This document shows positions 35,940 through 45,736 of a stretch of 64,000 bases of DNA, one piece after another. Numbering within the stretch: position 1 is the first letter of the stretch; each line of letters opens with the position of its first letter. The stretch covers positions 2,950,001 to 3,014,000 of the forward strand of contig LR743504.1 of the NCBI GenBank assembly GCA_902712845.1, in the 5' to 3' direction. The DNA comes from Methylobacterium bullatum (GTDB lineage: Bacteria; Pseudomonadota; Alphaproteobacteria; Rhizobiales; Beijerinckiaceae). A program made the translations under genes and the position numbers. The notes under the pieces were generated by a model, which saw only the letters and a program-made list of their open reading frames with translations, had not been told where the DNA came from and did not search any database.

Positions 35940-38021
35940 TTACCACCAGCCGCGGGAGACCGGGGCAGGGGCCAGTGCCGGTCCCCAGGGATCGACAGGG
36001 GCCGCTTCGGCGGATCTGGCCGCCGGTGCCCTGACCGCCCGCACGGGAGTGGCGCCGGAAGTGGTTGAGTGCGACGCGGCGCGGCGAACCACCGGCGAAG
36101 CCCCGGCCGCGCTCGGCGCCGGTGTGGCAGGCCGCGCCGCGACCTTAGCCGGCGCTTTCACCGGCGCCTTGGCGACGAGCAGGCTGCCCGGGGCGAGACC
36201 GAGGGCGATCTTCATGCGCGCATCGTGACCGTAGAGATCCGAGAACGTGCGCAGGGATCCGCGCTCGTCCGCATCGAGGGTGAAATAGGCGAGATGTACC
36301 GGCAGCTTCTCGGGCAGGCGGATGGTGCGCTCGCCCTTGCCGATGAGCTTCTTCAACCGCTCGCTCGACCACGCTTCGGGCAGGACGGAATCGGCGAACC
36401 GGAAGGGATCGTCCACGCGCACGCAGCCATGGCTCATCGCCCGCTGGGACGCGGAGAACAGCGAGCGGTTGGGCGTGTCGTGCAGGTAGACGGCATGGTT
36501 GTTGGGGAACAGGAACTTGATGAATCCGAGCGCATTCCGCTCGCCCGGTGGCTGGCGCACCGAGATGTTGCCGTTGCGATAGACGACCTCGTAGCCGCGA
36601 CGGGCCGCGTAGTTCGGGTCGCGGGCCAGGGCGGGCAGGAACTCGTTCTTGAGGATCGAGGGCGGCACGTTCCAGGACGGATTGACGACGGCGTATTCCA
36701 TCATCCCCGAAAAGACCGGCGTCGGCGTCTCGGCCTTGCCGACGATGACGCGGGTCTCGTCGCGCTGCATACCGTTGCGGACCACCCGCAGGCGGAATTC
36801 GGGGATGTTGACCAGGACGTAGTCACGACCGAGATCGCTCGGCAGCCAGCGCCAGCGCTCCATGTTGACGAGGACGGTCGCCTCCTCGTCGCCGACGCGC
36901 GAGGAGGCCTCGGCCCGGCCCAGGGCGGCGACGGTCTGCGGCGTGAGCGTGCCGGTGGCCGGCAGGCCGCGGCCGCGCTGGAACTTCGCCACGGCAGCGG
37001 ACACGTTCGCATCGAACGCATCCGGCTCACCGGAGGCCGCGTCGAGGGTGCCGGCGGTCCGGGTCGGCAGGCCGAAATGGCGGCGTAGCGCGGGGACGCG
37101 GGGGTCGTTCATGCCGACCTTGAGCACCGGCCCGGCGGGAATTGCGACGGGCGATGCCGCCATGGGCGCGCCGTGAAGATTGCGCAGGCTGGCGAGCCGC
37201 GCCTTCAGAGCGAGGTAGCCGGCCTGCGCCGGGTTGTAGCCCTGCAGCACGATACCGGCTTGCGGCCCGGCGCTGGCGACGCGCGTCAGGACGGCATCCG
37301 CGCCGGGAATGTCGAGGGTGGGCGTGATCAGGCGGGATATGGCGGACAGGTTGATGCGCGCCCCGCGTGCGTCCTTGGCGTAGAGCACGATGGCGGCCGA
37401 GAGTTTCAGCTCGATCTCGGCGGTCTGGGCCTCGGTCAGTCCCTGCGTGCCGATGACCGGCACCGGATAGGCCTGGACGTTGAGGCCGTCCTCGGCTGCG
37501 AGGGAAAGACGGGACGCGGCGGCCTTGGCGGCGGGGGTGAAGGCGCCATCGACCACCCAGACCGGCTTGAAGGCACCGAGCCCGTAGAAGGCCTGCATCG
37601 CCTCCCGGTCCTTGGTGCTCAGGCGTGCGAGGAGAGGGGCCGGATCGGCGAGGCGGGCAGCGAGGGCCGCACCCATCGGGTCGGTCGGCACCGGAGCGGC
37701 GGCCACAGCGCCAGCGGGTTCGGAGCCGGCCTCGGCGTTCGTAGTCTCCGCCTTGCCGGTCTCGGGCGGGCTCGCCGGCGTTTGGACGGCCTCTCCCATT
37801 GCGGCGGGCTTCGCCGGGTCGGGGGAGGGCGATACCGGCGCGGAGATCGCCCCGGTCGCCACCGTGTCGCCTTGCCCCTGCTCGGACGAGACCGACGGCG
37901 CGGCGGCGCTCTGCACCACGGATGGAGCCGGATCGAGCCTGGGTTCGGCCTTTACCGCGTAGCCGACACAACCCGCCATCAGGGCAGCCAGTGCGACGGA
38001 GGCGGAGCGCGAAGCGCCCAT
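35940..38021 (-). CDS. L,D-transpeptidase (YcbB/LdtD type) with peptidoglycan-binding domain
   Basis: The ATG at 38021 follows GGGAG and gives 693 residues. The N-terminus is a lipoprotein-like signal with LMAGC (Cys18). A low-complexity linker follows (about 30-115), then a scaffold domain (about 115-290), a PG_binding_1 domain (about 300-370) and the YkuD catalytic domain (about 400-560). The active site is MSHGCVRVDDP (C533, H531) with H514 in YLHDTPN. It forms 3-3 peptidoglycan cross-links in the periplasm. An Ala/Pro-rich C-terminal tail (about 620-693) is extra to the E. coli form. It lies 190 bases from the DUF882 gene. Confidence 0.85.
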   Translation of the reverse strand: MGASRSASVALAALMAGCVGYAVKAEPRLDPAPSVVQSAAAPSVSSEQGQGDTVATGAISAPVSPSPDPAKPAAMGEAVQTPASPPETGKAETTNAEAGSEPAGAVAAAPVPTDPMGAALAARLADPAPLLARLSTKDREAMQAFYGLGAFKPVWVVDGAFTPAAKAAASRLSLAAEDGLNVQAYPVPVIGTQGLTEAQTAEIELKLSAAIVLYAKDARGARINLSAISRLITPTLDIPGADAVLTRVASAGPQAGIVLQGYNPAQAGYLALKARLASLRNLHGAPMAASPVAIPAGPVLKVGMNDPRVPALRRHFGLPTRTAGTLDAASGEPDAFDANVSAAVAKFQRGRGLPATGTLTPQTVAALGRAEASSRVGDEEATVLVNMERWRWLPSDLGRDYVLVNIPEFRLRVVRNGMQRDETRVIVGKAETPTPVFSGMMEYAVVNPSWNVPPSILKNEFLPALARDPNYAARRGYEVVYRNGNISVRQPPGERNALGFIKFLFPNNHAVYLHDTPNRSLFSASQRAMSHGCVRVDDPFRFADSVLPEAWSSERLKKLIGKGERTIRLPEKLPVHLAYFTLDADERGSLRTFSDLYGHDARMKIALGLAPGSLLVAKAPVKAPAKVAARPATPAPSAAGASPVVRRAASHSTTSGATPVRAVRAPAARSAEAAPVDPWGPALAPAPVSRGWW

Positions 38022-38201
38022 GATGAAACTCCCGGAACCGGCCGTAACGACCGTGTTTGAGCTCAAAACAATCGCTGCTTGCGCCACCGCTTGCAACGGC
38101 GCGCGGGCAACAGTGGAAGGCCGGCGTGCGCCGGAGGCTGGAAACGCAGTGCCGTGACGCACATCCCGATCCGAAGGATGCGAAGGGATCGCCCCCGCGT
38201 C

Positions 38202-39695
38202 TCAGGCCGCGGCTTCGTCGCCCTTCTCGTCGCCGTCGAGACCGAGATCCTTCAGCTTGCGATAGAGCGTCGAGCGGCCGATGCCGAGGCGCCTCGACAC
38301 TTCGGACATGCGGCCCCGGTAATATTGCAGGGCGAAGCGGATGATCTCGGCCTCCAGCGCGTCCATCGGTTTCATCTCGCCGGACTCCTCGGTGACGAGG
38401 GTCATGGCATGGGGGTCGCGGACCTCCACGCGGACGATCTCGCGCACCGGCTCCGGGGTCCCGGCATGGACCATGGGCTGGACCGGGGCGGCCGGAATGC
38501 GCACGTCGAACCCTTCGACCTGGGCGGCGATCTGAGGGAACTCGGCCACGGTGAGCTCGTCGCTATCGGCGAGCACCACCGCGCGGAACAGGGCGTTCTC
38601 AAGCTGGCGGACATTGCCGGGCCAGCCGTAGCGGCTGAGCAGCGACATCGCCTCCGGCGTGATCGCGCGGACACGCTTGCCTTCCTCCGCCGCGAAGCGC
38701 GCGCAGAACGAGCGCACCAGATCCGGGATATCCTCGCGGCGCGCCCGGAGGGGGGGCAGGGTCATCGGGAAGACGTTCAGTCTGTAATACAGGTCTTCAC
38801 GGAAGCGGCCCTGCTTCACGAGGTCGAGGAGCGAGCGGTTCGTGGCCGAGATGAGGCGGATGTCGATCCGGACACTGCGCTTGGCGCCAACCGGATCGAC
38901 TTCCCCCTCCTGCAGGGCACGCAGGAGCTTCACCTGGGCATCGAGGGGGAGTTCGCCGATCTCGTCGAGGAACAGCGTACCGCCCGACGCCTCGACGAAC
39001 TTGCCCATGTGGCGCTCGGTGGCGCCGGTGAAGGCGCCCTTCTCGTGCCCGAACAGGGTCGATTCGACGAGGTTGTCGGGAATCGCCCCGCAATTGACCG
39101 TGACGAAGGCCTTGCCGCGCCGGTCGCCCGACCCTTGGATCGCGCGCGCCAGCACCTCCTTGCCGACACCGGATTCACCCTCGATCAACACCGGGATGTT
39201 GGACTTGGCCGAACGCTCGGCCAGCCGGATCACGCGCTCCATGTCTGGGCTGCGCGAGGACAGGTCCTTGAAGGTAAGCGAGCCGGAGGCGCGCCGCCGC
39301 ATGCGCCGGACCTCCTCCTCGAGCTGGTCGACCTTGAGGGCGTTCTTGATCGAGACCTGGAGCCGTTCGGCACCGGCGGGCTTCACCACGAAATCGGTGG
39401 CGCCGGCCCGCATGGCGTTGACCACCGCATCGATGGAGCCGTTGGACGTCTGGACGATGACGGGGATATCGAGACCCGACTGGCGCATCTGGGCCATGAC
39501 GCCGAGACCGTCGAGGCCACCGGGCATCACGAGATCGAGGAGCACGACGTCGATCGGTTCGCCCGAACGCAGCACGGACAACCCGTCCTCGCCGCTCTCG
39601 GCGACCTTCACCTCAAAACCGAGGCGACGCACCATCGCTTCTGCGAGCCGGCGCTGGACGGGATCGTCGTCGACGATGAGGACCGTTGTCGACAT
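38202..39695 (-). CDS. Sigma-54-dependent response regulator (NtrC family)
   Basis: The 497-residue protein has a receiver domain with D54 in LLDLVMPG and switch lysine K105. The AAA+ domain (about 140-385) carries Walker A GESGVGKE (173-180), the sigma-54 contact loop GAFTGA (220-225) and Walker B LFLDEIGELP. A Fis-type helix-turn-helix lies at the C-terminus (SEVSRRLGIGRSTLYRKLKD). It activates RNA polymerase with sigma-54. No partner kinase is adjacent, so its signal and targets are unknown; the nearest divergent gene is the oligopeptidase 293 bases away. Confidence 0.9.
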   Translation of the reverse strand: MSTTVLIVDDDPVQRRLAEAMVRRLGFEVKVAESGEDGLSVLRSGEPIDVVLLDLVMPGGLDGLGVMAQMRQSGLDIPVIVQTSNGSIDAVVNAMRAGATDFVVKPAGAERLQVSIKNALKVDQLEEEVRRMRRRASGSLTFKDLSSRSPDMERVIRLAERSAKSNIPVLIEGESGVGKEVLARAIQGSGDRRGKAFVTVNCGAIPDNLVESTLFGHEKGAFTGATERHMGKFVEASGGTLFLDEIGELPLDAQVKLLRALQEGEVDPVGAKRSVRIDIRLISATNRSLLDLVKQGRFREDLYYRLNVFPMTLPPLRARREDIPDLVRSFCARFAAEEGKRVRAITPEAMSLLSRYGWPGNVRQLENALFRAVVLADSDELTVAEFPQIAAQVEGFDVRIPAAPVQPMVHAGTPEPVREIVRVEVRDPHAMTLVTEESGEMKPMDALEAEIIRFALQYYRGRMSEVSRRLGIGRSTLYRKLKDLGLDGDEKGDEAAA

Positions 39696-39988
39696 GCGGA
39701 GAGCCTCGACCGTGTGCTGAGAAAGGCGATCGTCCCAGGGATATCGCCCTGCGGGTCGGCCACCGGTGTTTCGTTTCGATCCGTAGGGTGAGCGAAGAGC
39801 GTAAAGCTGCTCTTAACGACGATCCCACTTTCTTCCCTGATGGTCCACTCCCCGGCCGAGGCGGGGCGAACGAGGGCCATGCCGGAGATTCGTTGCGGCC
39901 GAATGGGCCGAATCGGTTGATCACGGAGCCTCACCGCTCGATATCAGCGGAAACGGCGGGGAAACGCCGCTTCAGGATCAAAGACATC

Positions 39989-41878
39989 ATGTCGAGTCGT
40001 GCCGTCGTCCATGCCAGCCTCTCAAGCGCCGCCCGGATGCCGGCCGGGCAACGATCGGAAGGAACGAACGTCGCGCGGGCGGCCGCTCTCGCCCTCGACC
40101 TCGGCTCGCTTCCCGAATGGGATCTGAGCGACCTCTATTCCGGGATCGATTCGCCGGATTTCCGCGCCGACCTGATCCGGGCGGAAGGCGACTGCAGCGC
40201 CTTCTCGGAGCGCTACGGCGGCGCCATCGCCGAGATCGCCGGCGGACCCGACGCGTCCGCTCGCCTCGCCGAGGCGGTGGCGGCCTATGAGGCGATCGAG
40301 GACCGGCTCGGTCGTCTGATGTCCTTCGCCGGCCTCGTATACTCCGGCGACACCACGGACGAGCGGCGCCAGAAGTTCTACGGCGACACCCAGGAACGCC
40401 TGACCACGGCCTCTGGCCACCTGCTGTTCTTCGCCCTGGAGATCAACCGGGTCGATGACGGTGTTATGGACGCCGCCATGGCGGATGGTCCTCTCGCGCA
40501 TTACCGCCCCTGGATCGAGGATCTGCGCCGCGAGAAGCCGTATCAGCTCGACGACCGCACCGAGAAGCTGTTCCTCGAGAAGTCGGTCACCGGGCGCTCC
40601 GCCTGGAACCGGCTGTTCGACGGCACGATCGCGTCCCTGCGCTTCCCGCTGCAGGGCGAGATGCTCACCCTGGAGCCGACGCTCAACAAGCTGCAGGACC
40701 CGGACGGGGCGGTCCGCAAGGAAGCGGCCGGGGCCCTGGGCGACGTGTTCCGCGCCAATCTGCGGACCTTCGCCCTCATCACCAACACCCTGGCCAAGGA
40801 CAAGGAGATTTCCGACCGCTGGCGCGGCTTCAAGGACGTCGCCGACGACCGGCACCTCTCCAACCGGGTCGAGCCCGAGGTGGTGGCGGCCCTGGTGGAC
40901 GCCGTCCAGGCCGCCTATCCGCGCCTGTCGCACCGCTACTACAGGCTGAAGGCCAAGTGGTTCGGGGTGGACGTCCTGCCCTATTGGGACCGCAACGCGC
41001 CGCTGCCGCGGGTCGAGCAGCGCACCATTCCCTGGGCGGAGGCGCGCGACATGGTGCTCGACGCCTACGGCGCGTTCTCTCCACGCATGGCCGACATCGC
41101 CAAGACCTTCTTCGATCGTCGCTGGATCGACGCGCCGACGCGGCCGGGCAAGGCGCCGGGCGCGTTCGCCCATCCCACGGTGCCCTCGGCGCACCCCTAT
41201 GTGCTGGTGAACTACCAGGGCAAGCCGCGGGACGTGATGACCCTGGCGCACGAACTCGGCCACGGGGTGCATCAGGTACTCGCCTCACATAACGGTGCGC
41301 TGATGGCGCCGACGCCCCTGACGCTGGCCGAGACCGCGAGCGTGTTCGGCGAGATGCTCACGTTCCGGCGCCTGCTCGCCGCCACCACCGATACGGTTCA
41401 GCGCCGGGCGATGCTGGCGGCCAAGGTCGAGGACATGATCAACACGGTCGTGCGCCAGATCGCGTTCTACCTGTTCGAGCGGAAGGTCCATCTCGCTCGG
41501 GCCGAGGGCGAACTCACCGCCGAGCAGATCAACGGCCTCTGGATGTCGGTGCAGGCGGAGAGCTTCGGCCCCGCGATCTCCCTCGATGCCGGCTACGAGC
41601 CGTTCTGGGCTTATATCCCGCACTTCATCCACTCGCCGTTCTACGTCTACGCCTACGCGTTCGGCGACTGCCTCGTGAACTCGCTGTACGGCGTCTATGC
41701 CAATGCCGAAGAAGGTTTCGTGGACCGCTACTTCGCATTGCTCTCGGCCGGCGGAGCCAAGCCCTACGGCGAACTGCTCGCCCCCTTCGGCCTCGATGCC
41801 AGCGACCCCGCCTTCTGGCAGATCGGCCTCAACATGATCGAGGGGATGATCGTCGAACTGGAGGCGATGGAGGGATAA
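39989..41878 (+). CDS. M3 family oligoendopeptidase (PepF-like)
   Basis: The start at 39989 gives 629 residues; the longer frame to 39686 runs antisense through the regulator start and lacks family sequence. The M3B zinc site is TLAHELGHGVHQ (HELGH 421-425) with a downstream Glu in ETASVFGEML. The mostly helical N-terminal region (DLYSGIDSPDF near 48) fits PepF. These cytosolic metallopeptidases degrade oligopeptides. It is a single gene, followed by the toxin-antitoxin operator. Confidence 0.85.
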   Translation: MSSRAVVHASLSSAARMPAGQRSEGTNVARAAALALDLGSLPEWDLSDLYSGIDSPDFRADLIRAEGDCSAFSERYGGAIAEIAGGPDASARLAEAVAAYEAIEDRLGRLMSFAGLVYSGDTTDERRQKFYGDTQERLTTASGHLLFFALEINRVDDGVMDAAMADGPLAHYRPWIEDLRREKPYQLDDRTEKLFLEKSVTGRSAWNRLFDGTIASLRFPLQGEMLTLEPTLNKLQDPDGAVRKEAAGALGDVFRANLRTFALITNTLAKDKEISDRWRGFKDVADDRHLSNRVEPEVVAALVDAVQAAYPRLSHRYYRLKAKWFGVDVLPYWDRNAPLPRVEQRTIPWAEARDMVLDAYGAFSPRMADIAKTFFDRRWIDAPTRPGKAPGAFAHPTVPSAHPYVLVNYQGKPRDVMTLAHELGHGVHQVLASHNGALMAPTPLTLAETASVFGEMLTFRRLLAATTDTVQRRAMLAAKVEDMINTVVRQIAFYLFERKVHLARAEGELTAEQINGLWMSVQAESFGPAISLDAGYEPFWAYIPHFIHSPFYVYAYAFGDCLVNSLYGVYANAEEGFVDRYFALLSAGGAKPYGELLAPFGLDASDPAFWQIGLNMIEGMIVELEAMEG

Positions 41879-41897
41879 AGCTCCTTTGCGCCAACGG

Positions 41898-41928
41898 CCT
41901 TTCGTTGTACATAGCGTACAACGAAAGG
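41898..41928. promoter_or_regulatory. Perfect 13-base inverted repeat, probable toxin-antitoxin operator
   Basis: CCTTTCGTTGTAC and GTACAACGAAAGG are separated by ATAGC and end ten bases before the antitoxin ATG. A palindrome in this position is the usual site for autorepression by an AbrB-type antitoxin. Confidence 0.75.
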
Positions 41929-41938
41929 TTCGACCGTC

Positions 41939-42163
41939 ATGAAGCTCGAAGTCAAGAAGATCGGCAATTCCACCGGGCTCATCCTGCCGCGGGAATTACT
42001 GGGTAAGCTGAACCTCTCACAGGGTGATTGGCTTTCGGTGACGGAGAACGCGGATGGCTCGGTGCGGCTTTCGCCCCTCGATCCGACTTTCGAGAAGGGG
42101 ATGGAAATCGCCGAGAAAGCGATGAAGACCTACCGCAATGCGCTCTCCGAACTCGCGAAATGA
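41939..42163 (+). CDS. AbrB/MazE-type antitoxin
   Basis: The 74-residue protein has an N-terminal SpoVT-AbrB swapped-hairpin barrel (VKKIGNSTGLILPRELLGKL) that binds DNA. A C-terminal helical tail (about 45-74) probably wraps the toxin. Its stop overlaps the toxin ATG (ATGA). It should repress its own promoter at the 31-base palindrome just upstream and neutralise the Doc-like protein. Confidence 0.88.
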   Translation: MKLEVKKIGNSTGLILPRELLGKLNLSQGDWLSVTENADGSVRLSPLDPTFEKGMEIAEKAMKTYRNALSELAK

Positions 42164-42546
42164 CGACGGTCGTCTGGCTGACGAGCGATCTCGTCCAGGC
42201 CATCCACGCCCGTCAGCTCAAGTTGTTCGGCGGCCCGCCAGGGTTGCGGGACGAAGGGGCGCTCGAATCGGCTCTCGGCCGGCCAGTGAATCGGGCAGCC
42301 TATGGTGAGGCGGATTTGGCCGAATTGGCCGCTGCCTACGCCTTCGGCATCGCCAAGAACCATCCTTTCATCGACGGAAACAAGCGGGCGGCACTGCTGG
42401 CGCTCGTGACGTTTCTGGGCCTCAACGGGATCGATTTCCTCGCGAACGAGGCAGAGGCCGTCGTCATGATACGGAACCTCGCCGCGAGCGAGATCGACGA
42501 GAACGGCCTCACGCGCTGGATCCGCGACAACTGGCCGGCGGCGTAA
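42160..42546 (+). CDS. doc: Doc-type toxin (Fic/Doc family)
   Basis: The 128-residue protein carries the Doc motif HPFIDGNKRAA near residue 66, with Lys in place of the second Gly of AMPylating Fic proteins. This is the mark of Doc kinases, which phosphorylate elongation factor Tu and stop translation. LRDEGALESALGRP near 24 is a family segment. It pairs with an AbrB-type antitoxin rather than the classical Phd. It is translationally coupled by a four-base overlap. Confidence 0.88.
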   Translation: MTTVVWLTSDLVQAIHARQLKLFGGPPGLRDEGALESALGRPVNRAAYGEADLAELAAAYAFGIAKNHPFIDGNKRAALLALVTFLGLNGIDFLANEAEAVVMIRNLAASEIDENGLTRWIRDNWPAA

Positions 42547-42644
42547 CCCCTACAGCGACCCAAGTTCCGCGACCCATGGGCCCATGGCCCTGGTACCCTT
42601 GAGGAAGGGGCCTATCTCGTGGTGACACCCCTTCGTCGCGCAGA

Positions 42645-44018
42645 ATGGACCCGATGGCCGATCACGACAACGAAGCCAACCGCTTCTCGGCGCGCGCCAG
42701 CCGCTATGCCCGTGTCGGCGCCAATGTCGGGGGTGTCGCCGCGCGGATGGCCGGCGCCAAGCTGTTCGGAAAGGGAGAGACCCCCACCAACGCGGCCGCT
42801 CTGGCGCAGGCGCTCGGGGGACTGAAAGGCCCGATCATGAAGGTGGCGCAACTCCTCGCCACCGTGCCGGACCTGCTGCCGCCGGAATACGCGACCGAAC
42901 TCCAGAAGCTCCAAGCCGACGCGCCGCCGATGGGTGCGGCCTTCGTCAAGCGACGGATGATGGCCGAACTCGGCTCCGACTGGCAGAAGCGGTTCGGCTC
43001 CTTCGACCTCAAGCCCGCCGCTGCCGCCTCTCTAGGCCAGGTTCATCGGGCGACCGGCCTCGACGGGACGCCCTTCGCCTGCAAGCTCCAGTATCCCGAC
43101 ATGCAATCGGCCGTGGAGGCCGACCTGAAGCAGCTCGAAATCGCCTTCGCCCTGCACCGTCGCCTCAGTTCCTGGCTCGACACCCGCGAGATCGCCAAGG
43201 AGATCGGCGCCCGCGTGCGCGAGGAGCTCGATTACGAGCGTGAGGCCAAGCACGCGGCCCTCTACGGGGCCGTCCTGCAGGACATCGCCGAGGTGAGGGT
43301 GCCCGCCATCCACACCGATCTCTCCACCAAGCGCCTCCTCACCCTCGGCTGGCTCGAAGGCGACCGGATCCTCGACTTCTCCGATCAGCCCCTCGACATC
43401 CGCAACCGTCTTGCCCGGGCGATGTTCAAGGCCTGGTGGCACCCGTTCAGTCGCGCGGCCGTGATCCACGGCGATCCGCATCTCGGCAACTACACGGTCT
43501 TCTCCGAGGACGGTGAGGCGCGCGGTATCAACCTGCTCGATTACGGCTGCGTCCGCATCTTCCACCCCCGCTTCGTCGGCGGTGTCGTCGATCTCTATCG
43601 CGGCCTCCTAGAGAACGACCACGCCCGAATCGTCCACGCCTACGAGGTGTGGGGGTTCAAGAACCTCAACAAGGAGCTGATCGAGATCCTCAACATCTGG
43701 GCTCGGTTCATCTACGGCCCGATCCTCGAGGATCGCACGAGGACGGTGGCGGATGGCGTCAAGCCCGGCGAATATGGCCGGCGCCAAGCCTTCGAGGTGC
43801 ATCAGGCCCTCAAGCAGCGCGGACCCGTGACCGTGCCGCAGGAATTCGTCTTCATGGACCGCGCCGCCGTGGGGCTCGGCGCGGTGTTCCTACACTTGCG
43901 CTCGGAGCTGAACTACCACCGCCTGTTCGAGGCCGAAATCGAGAGATTCTCGCTGGAGACCCTGACCGAACGGCAGGGCACGGCACTGGCCGCGGCGGGA
44001 CTTCCATCCCCCGAGTAA
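42645..44018 (+). CDS. ABC1/UbiB (AarF) family atypical kinase
   Basis: The 457-residue protein has the family's N-terminal LGGLKGPIMKVAQLLA (a KxGQ-like segment with Pro), followed by AAASLGQVHRA, the lysine in FACKLQYP, and the catalytic GDPHLGNY with LLDYGCVR. ABC1 proteins are ATPases/kinases linked to ubiquinone synthesis and lipid handling. The canonical KxGQ is altered to KGPIMK, which should affect nucleotide selectivity. An ATG at 42654 is an alternative start. Confidence 0.8.
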   Translation: MDPMADHDNEANRFSARASRYARVGANVGGVAARMAGAKLFGKGETPTNAAALAQALGGLKGPIMKVAQLLATVPDLLPPEYATELQKLQADAPPMGAAFVKRRMMAELGSDWQKRFGSFDLKPAAAASLGQVHRATGLDGTPFACKLQYPDMQSAVEADLKQLEIAFALHRRLSSWLDTREIAKEIGARVREELDYEREAKHAALYGAVLQDIAEVRVPAIHTDLSTKRLLTLGWLEGDRILDFSDQPLDIRNRLARAMFKAWWHPFSRAAVIHGDPHLGNYTVFSEDGEARGINLLDYGCVRIFHPRFVGGVVDLYRGLLENDHARIVHAYEVWGFKNLNKELIEILNIWARFIYGPILEDRTRTVADGVKPGEYGRRQAFEVHQALKQRGPVTVPQEFVFMDRAAVGLGAVFLHLRSELNYHRLFEAEIERFSLETLTERQGTALAAAGLPSPE

Positions 44019-44188
44019 TCGGCAGGATTAGCCGCCTGTTCATGACAAGCGGGGATCGACTGTCATTCTCCGGGATAAAACCGGCTTTCCATATTTTCGC
44101 GAGCCGGTATCTCGATTGCGGGTGACAGAGGCATGCGCTAAATCCGCTTGGAACCAATCAAGATGATACCCAAGGGGACGACGACAAG

Positions 44189-44482
44189 ATGGCCGATGCG
44201 AAGACCGTGACCGGCGTACGTTACAGCCCGGCGATGGATGAGAAGACCCACGAACAGACCTACCGTGGGTTTGTCCGGTTCGTGGAAATCGGCACCTTCG
44301 TGGTGATCTGCTGGGTGCTCGCGTTGGCCGTGGGTGGCATTCGCGAGGCTTGGCTCACGGCGATCTTCGGCGTCCTGCTGTCGGGCGTGGCGGGCACGGT
44401 GGGCGCGCTGTCGCCTGTCGTCGGTTGGAAGGCTCCCGCTGCGGTCGCCGTTCTTCTGCTTCTGTACCTCTTCTTCGCGTGA
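44189..44482 (+). CDS. Small membrane protein, aa3-type cytochrome c oxidase subunit IV family
   Basis: The 97-residue protein has the short motif KTHEQTYRGFVRFVEIGTF (residues 19-37) typical of COX_aa3 subunit IV, followed by three hydrophobic segments instead of the single one of the classical subunit (~45 residues). It lies 94 bases before pntAA on the same strand, an arrangement seen in alphaproteobacteria (from memory). A role with the transhydrogenase or an oxidase is inferred; no oxidase gene is nearby. The 170-base gap before it is less GC-rich and shows no gene. Confidence 0.7.
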   Translation: MADAKTVTGVRYSPAMDEKTHEQTYRGFVRFVEIGTFVVICWVLALAVGGIREAWLTAIFGVLLSGVAGTVGALSPVVGWKAPAAVAVLLLLYLFFA

Positions 44483-44576
44483 CGTAGCCACGGACCGCTG
44501 GTATACCAGAGGTCCGGGCTCTATATTCCTGCTAAGCTACGGCGATCGCGAACGATCGCCGAGGGGGACCTCCTGA

Positions 44577-45719
44577 ATGCGCATCGCTGTTTTGACAGAG
44601 TCGGACCCCGCCGAGCCGCGGGTCGCGGCGGTGCCCGAGACGATCAAGAAATTCAAAGGCCTCGGGGCCGACGTGACGGTCCAGTCCGGGGCAGGCCTCA
44701 AGGCCGGCGTTCCCGATGCGGATTACGAGGCGGCGGGCGCCACCATCGCGGCCACGGCGGCGGAGGCCGCAACGGATGCCGACCTCGTCCTCAAGGTTCG
44801 CCGTCCCAACGAGGACGAACTCAAGCTTTTGAAATCCGGCGCGACCGTCGTCGCCATCATGGATCCCTACGGTAACGAGGCTGCGCTGAAGGCCATGGCC
44901 GATGCGGGGATCAGCGCCTTCTCCATGGAGCTGATGCCGCGCATCACCCGCGCGCAGGTGATGGACGTTCTCTCCTCCCAGGCCAACCTCGCCGGCTATC
45001 GCGCCGTGATCGATGGCGCCGCAGAGTATGGCCGCGCCATGCCGATGATGATGACGGCCGCTGGCACCGTGCCCGCCGCCCGCGTCTTCGTGATGGGCGT
45101 CGGCGTCGCCGGCCTTCAGGCCATCGCCACCGCCCGCCGCATGGGCGCCGTGGTGACCGCCACCGACGTGCGGCCCGCCACCAAGGAACAGGTCGAATCC
45201 CTGGGCGCCAAGTTCGTGGCAGTGGAGGACGACGAGTTCAAGCAGGCCGAGACGTCCGGCGGCTATGCCAAGGAAATGTCGGCGGAATACCAGAAGAAAC
45301 AGGCCGATCTGGTGGCGACGCACATCGCCAAGCAGGACATCGTCATCACCACGGCGCTCATCCCCGGGCGCCCCGCTCCGAAGCTCGTCTCGGAGGCGAT
45401 GGTCGCCTCGATGAAGCCCGGCTCGGTGCTCATCGATCTCGCCGTCGAGCGCGGCGGCAACGTCGCCGGCGCCAAGGCCGGCGAGATCGTCACCACCGAT
45501 AACGGGGTCAAGATCGTCGGCCACGTCAATGTCGCCGGCCGCCTCGCAGCAACCGCGTCGAGCCTCTACGCCCGCAACCTGTTCGCCTTCGTCGAGACCC
45601 TGATCGACAAGGAGTCCAAGGCCCTCGCCGTCAAGTGGGACGACGAGTTGGTGAAGGCGACGAACCTCACGCGGGACGGACAGGTGGTCCACCCGTCCTT
45701 CCAGTCCACAGCAGCCTGA
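44577..45719 (+). CDS. pntAA: NAD(P) transhydrogenase subunit alpha part 1
   Basis: The 380-residue soluble NAD(H)-binding domain I belongs to the alanine-dehydrogenase-like fold: [17 protein letters not shown] near 9, [20 protein letters not shown] near 122, and the Rossmann motif [19 protein letters not shown] near 173. With the two downstream proteins it forms the proton-pumping enzyme that makes NADPH from NADH. The operon is spaced by 17 and 4 bases. It is split as in other alphaproteobacteria, rather than fused as in E. coli. Confidence 0.95.
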   Translation: MRIAVLTESDPAEPRVAAVPETIKKFKGLGADVTVQSGAGLKAGVPDADYEAAGATIAATAAEAATDADLVLKVRRPNEDELKLLKSGATVVAIMDPYGNEAALKAMADAGISAFSMELMPRITRAQVMDVLSSQANLAGYRAVIDGAAEYGRAMPMMMTAAGTVPAARVFVMGVGVAGLQAIATARRMGAVVTATDVRPATKEQVESLGAKFVAVEDDEFKQAETSGGYAKEMSAEYQKKQADLVATHIAKQDIVITTALIPGRPAPKLVSEAMVASMKPGSVLIDLAVERGGNVAGAKAGEIVTTDNGVKIVGHVNVAGRLAATASSLYARNLFAFVETLIDKESKALAVKWDDELVKATNLTRDGQVVHPSFQSTAA

Positions 45720-45736
45720 TCGCGACGGAGAGACAG

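Noticed and set aside
39686..39988. N-terminal extension of the M3 oligopeptidase
   Set aside because: It overlaps the divergent regulator's start and promoter region and has no similarity to M3 peptidases.
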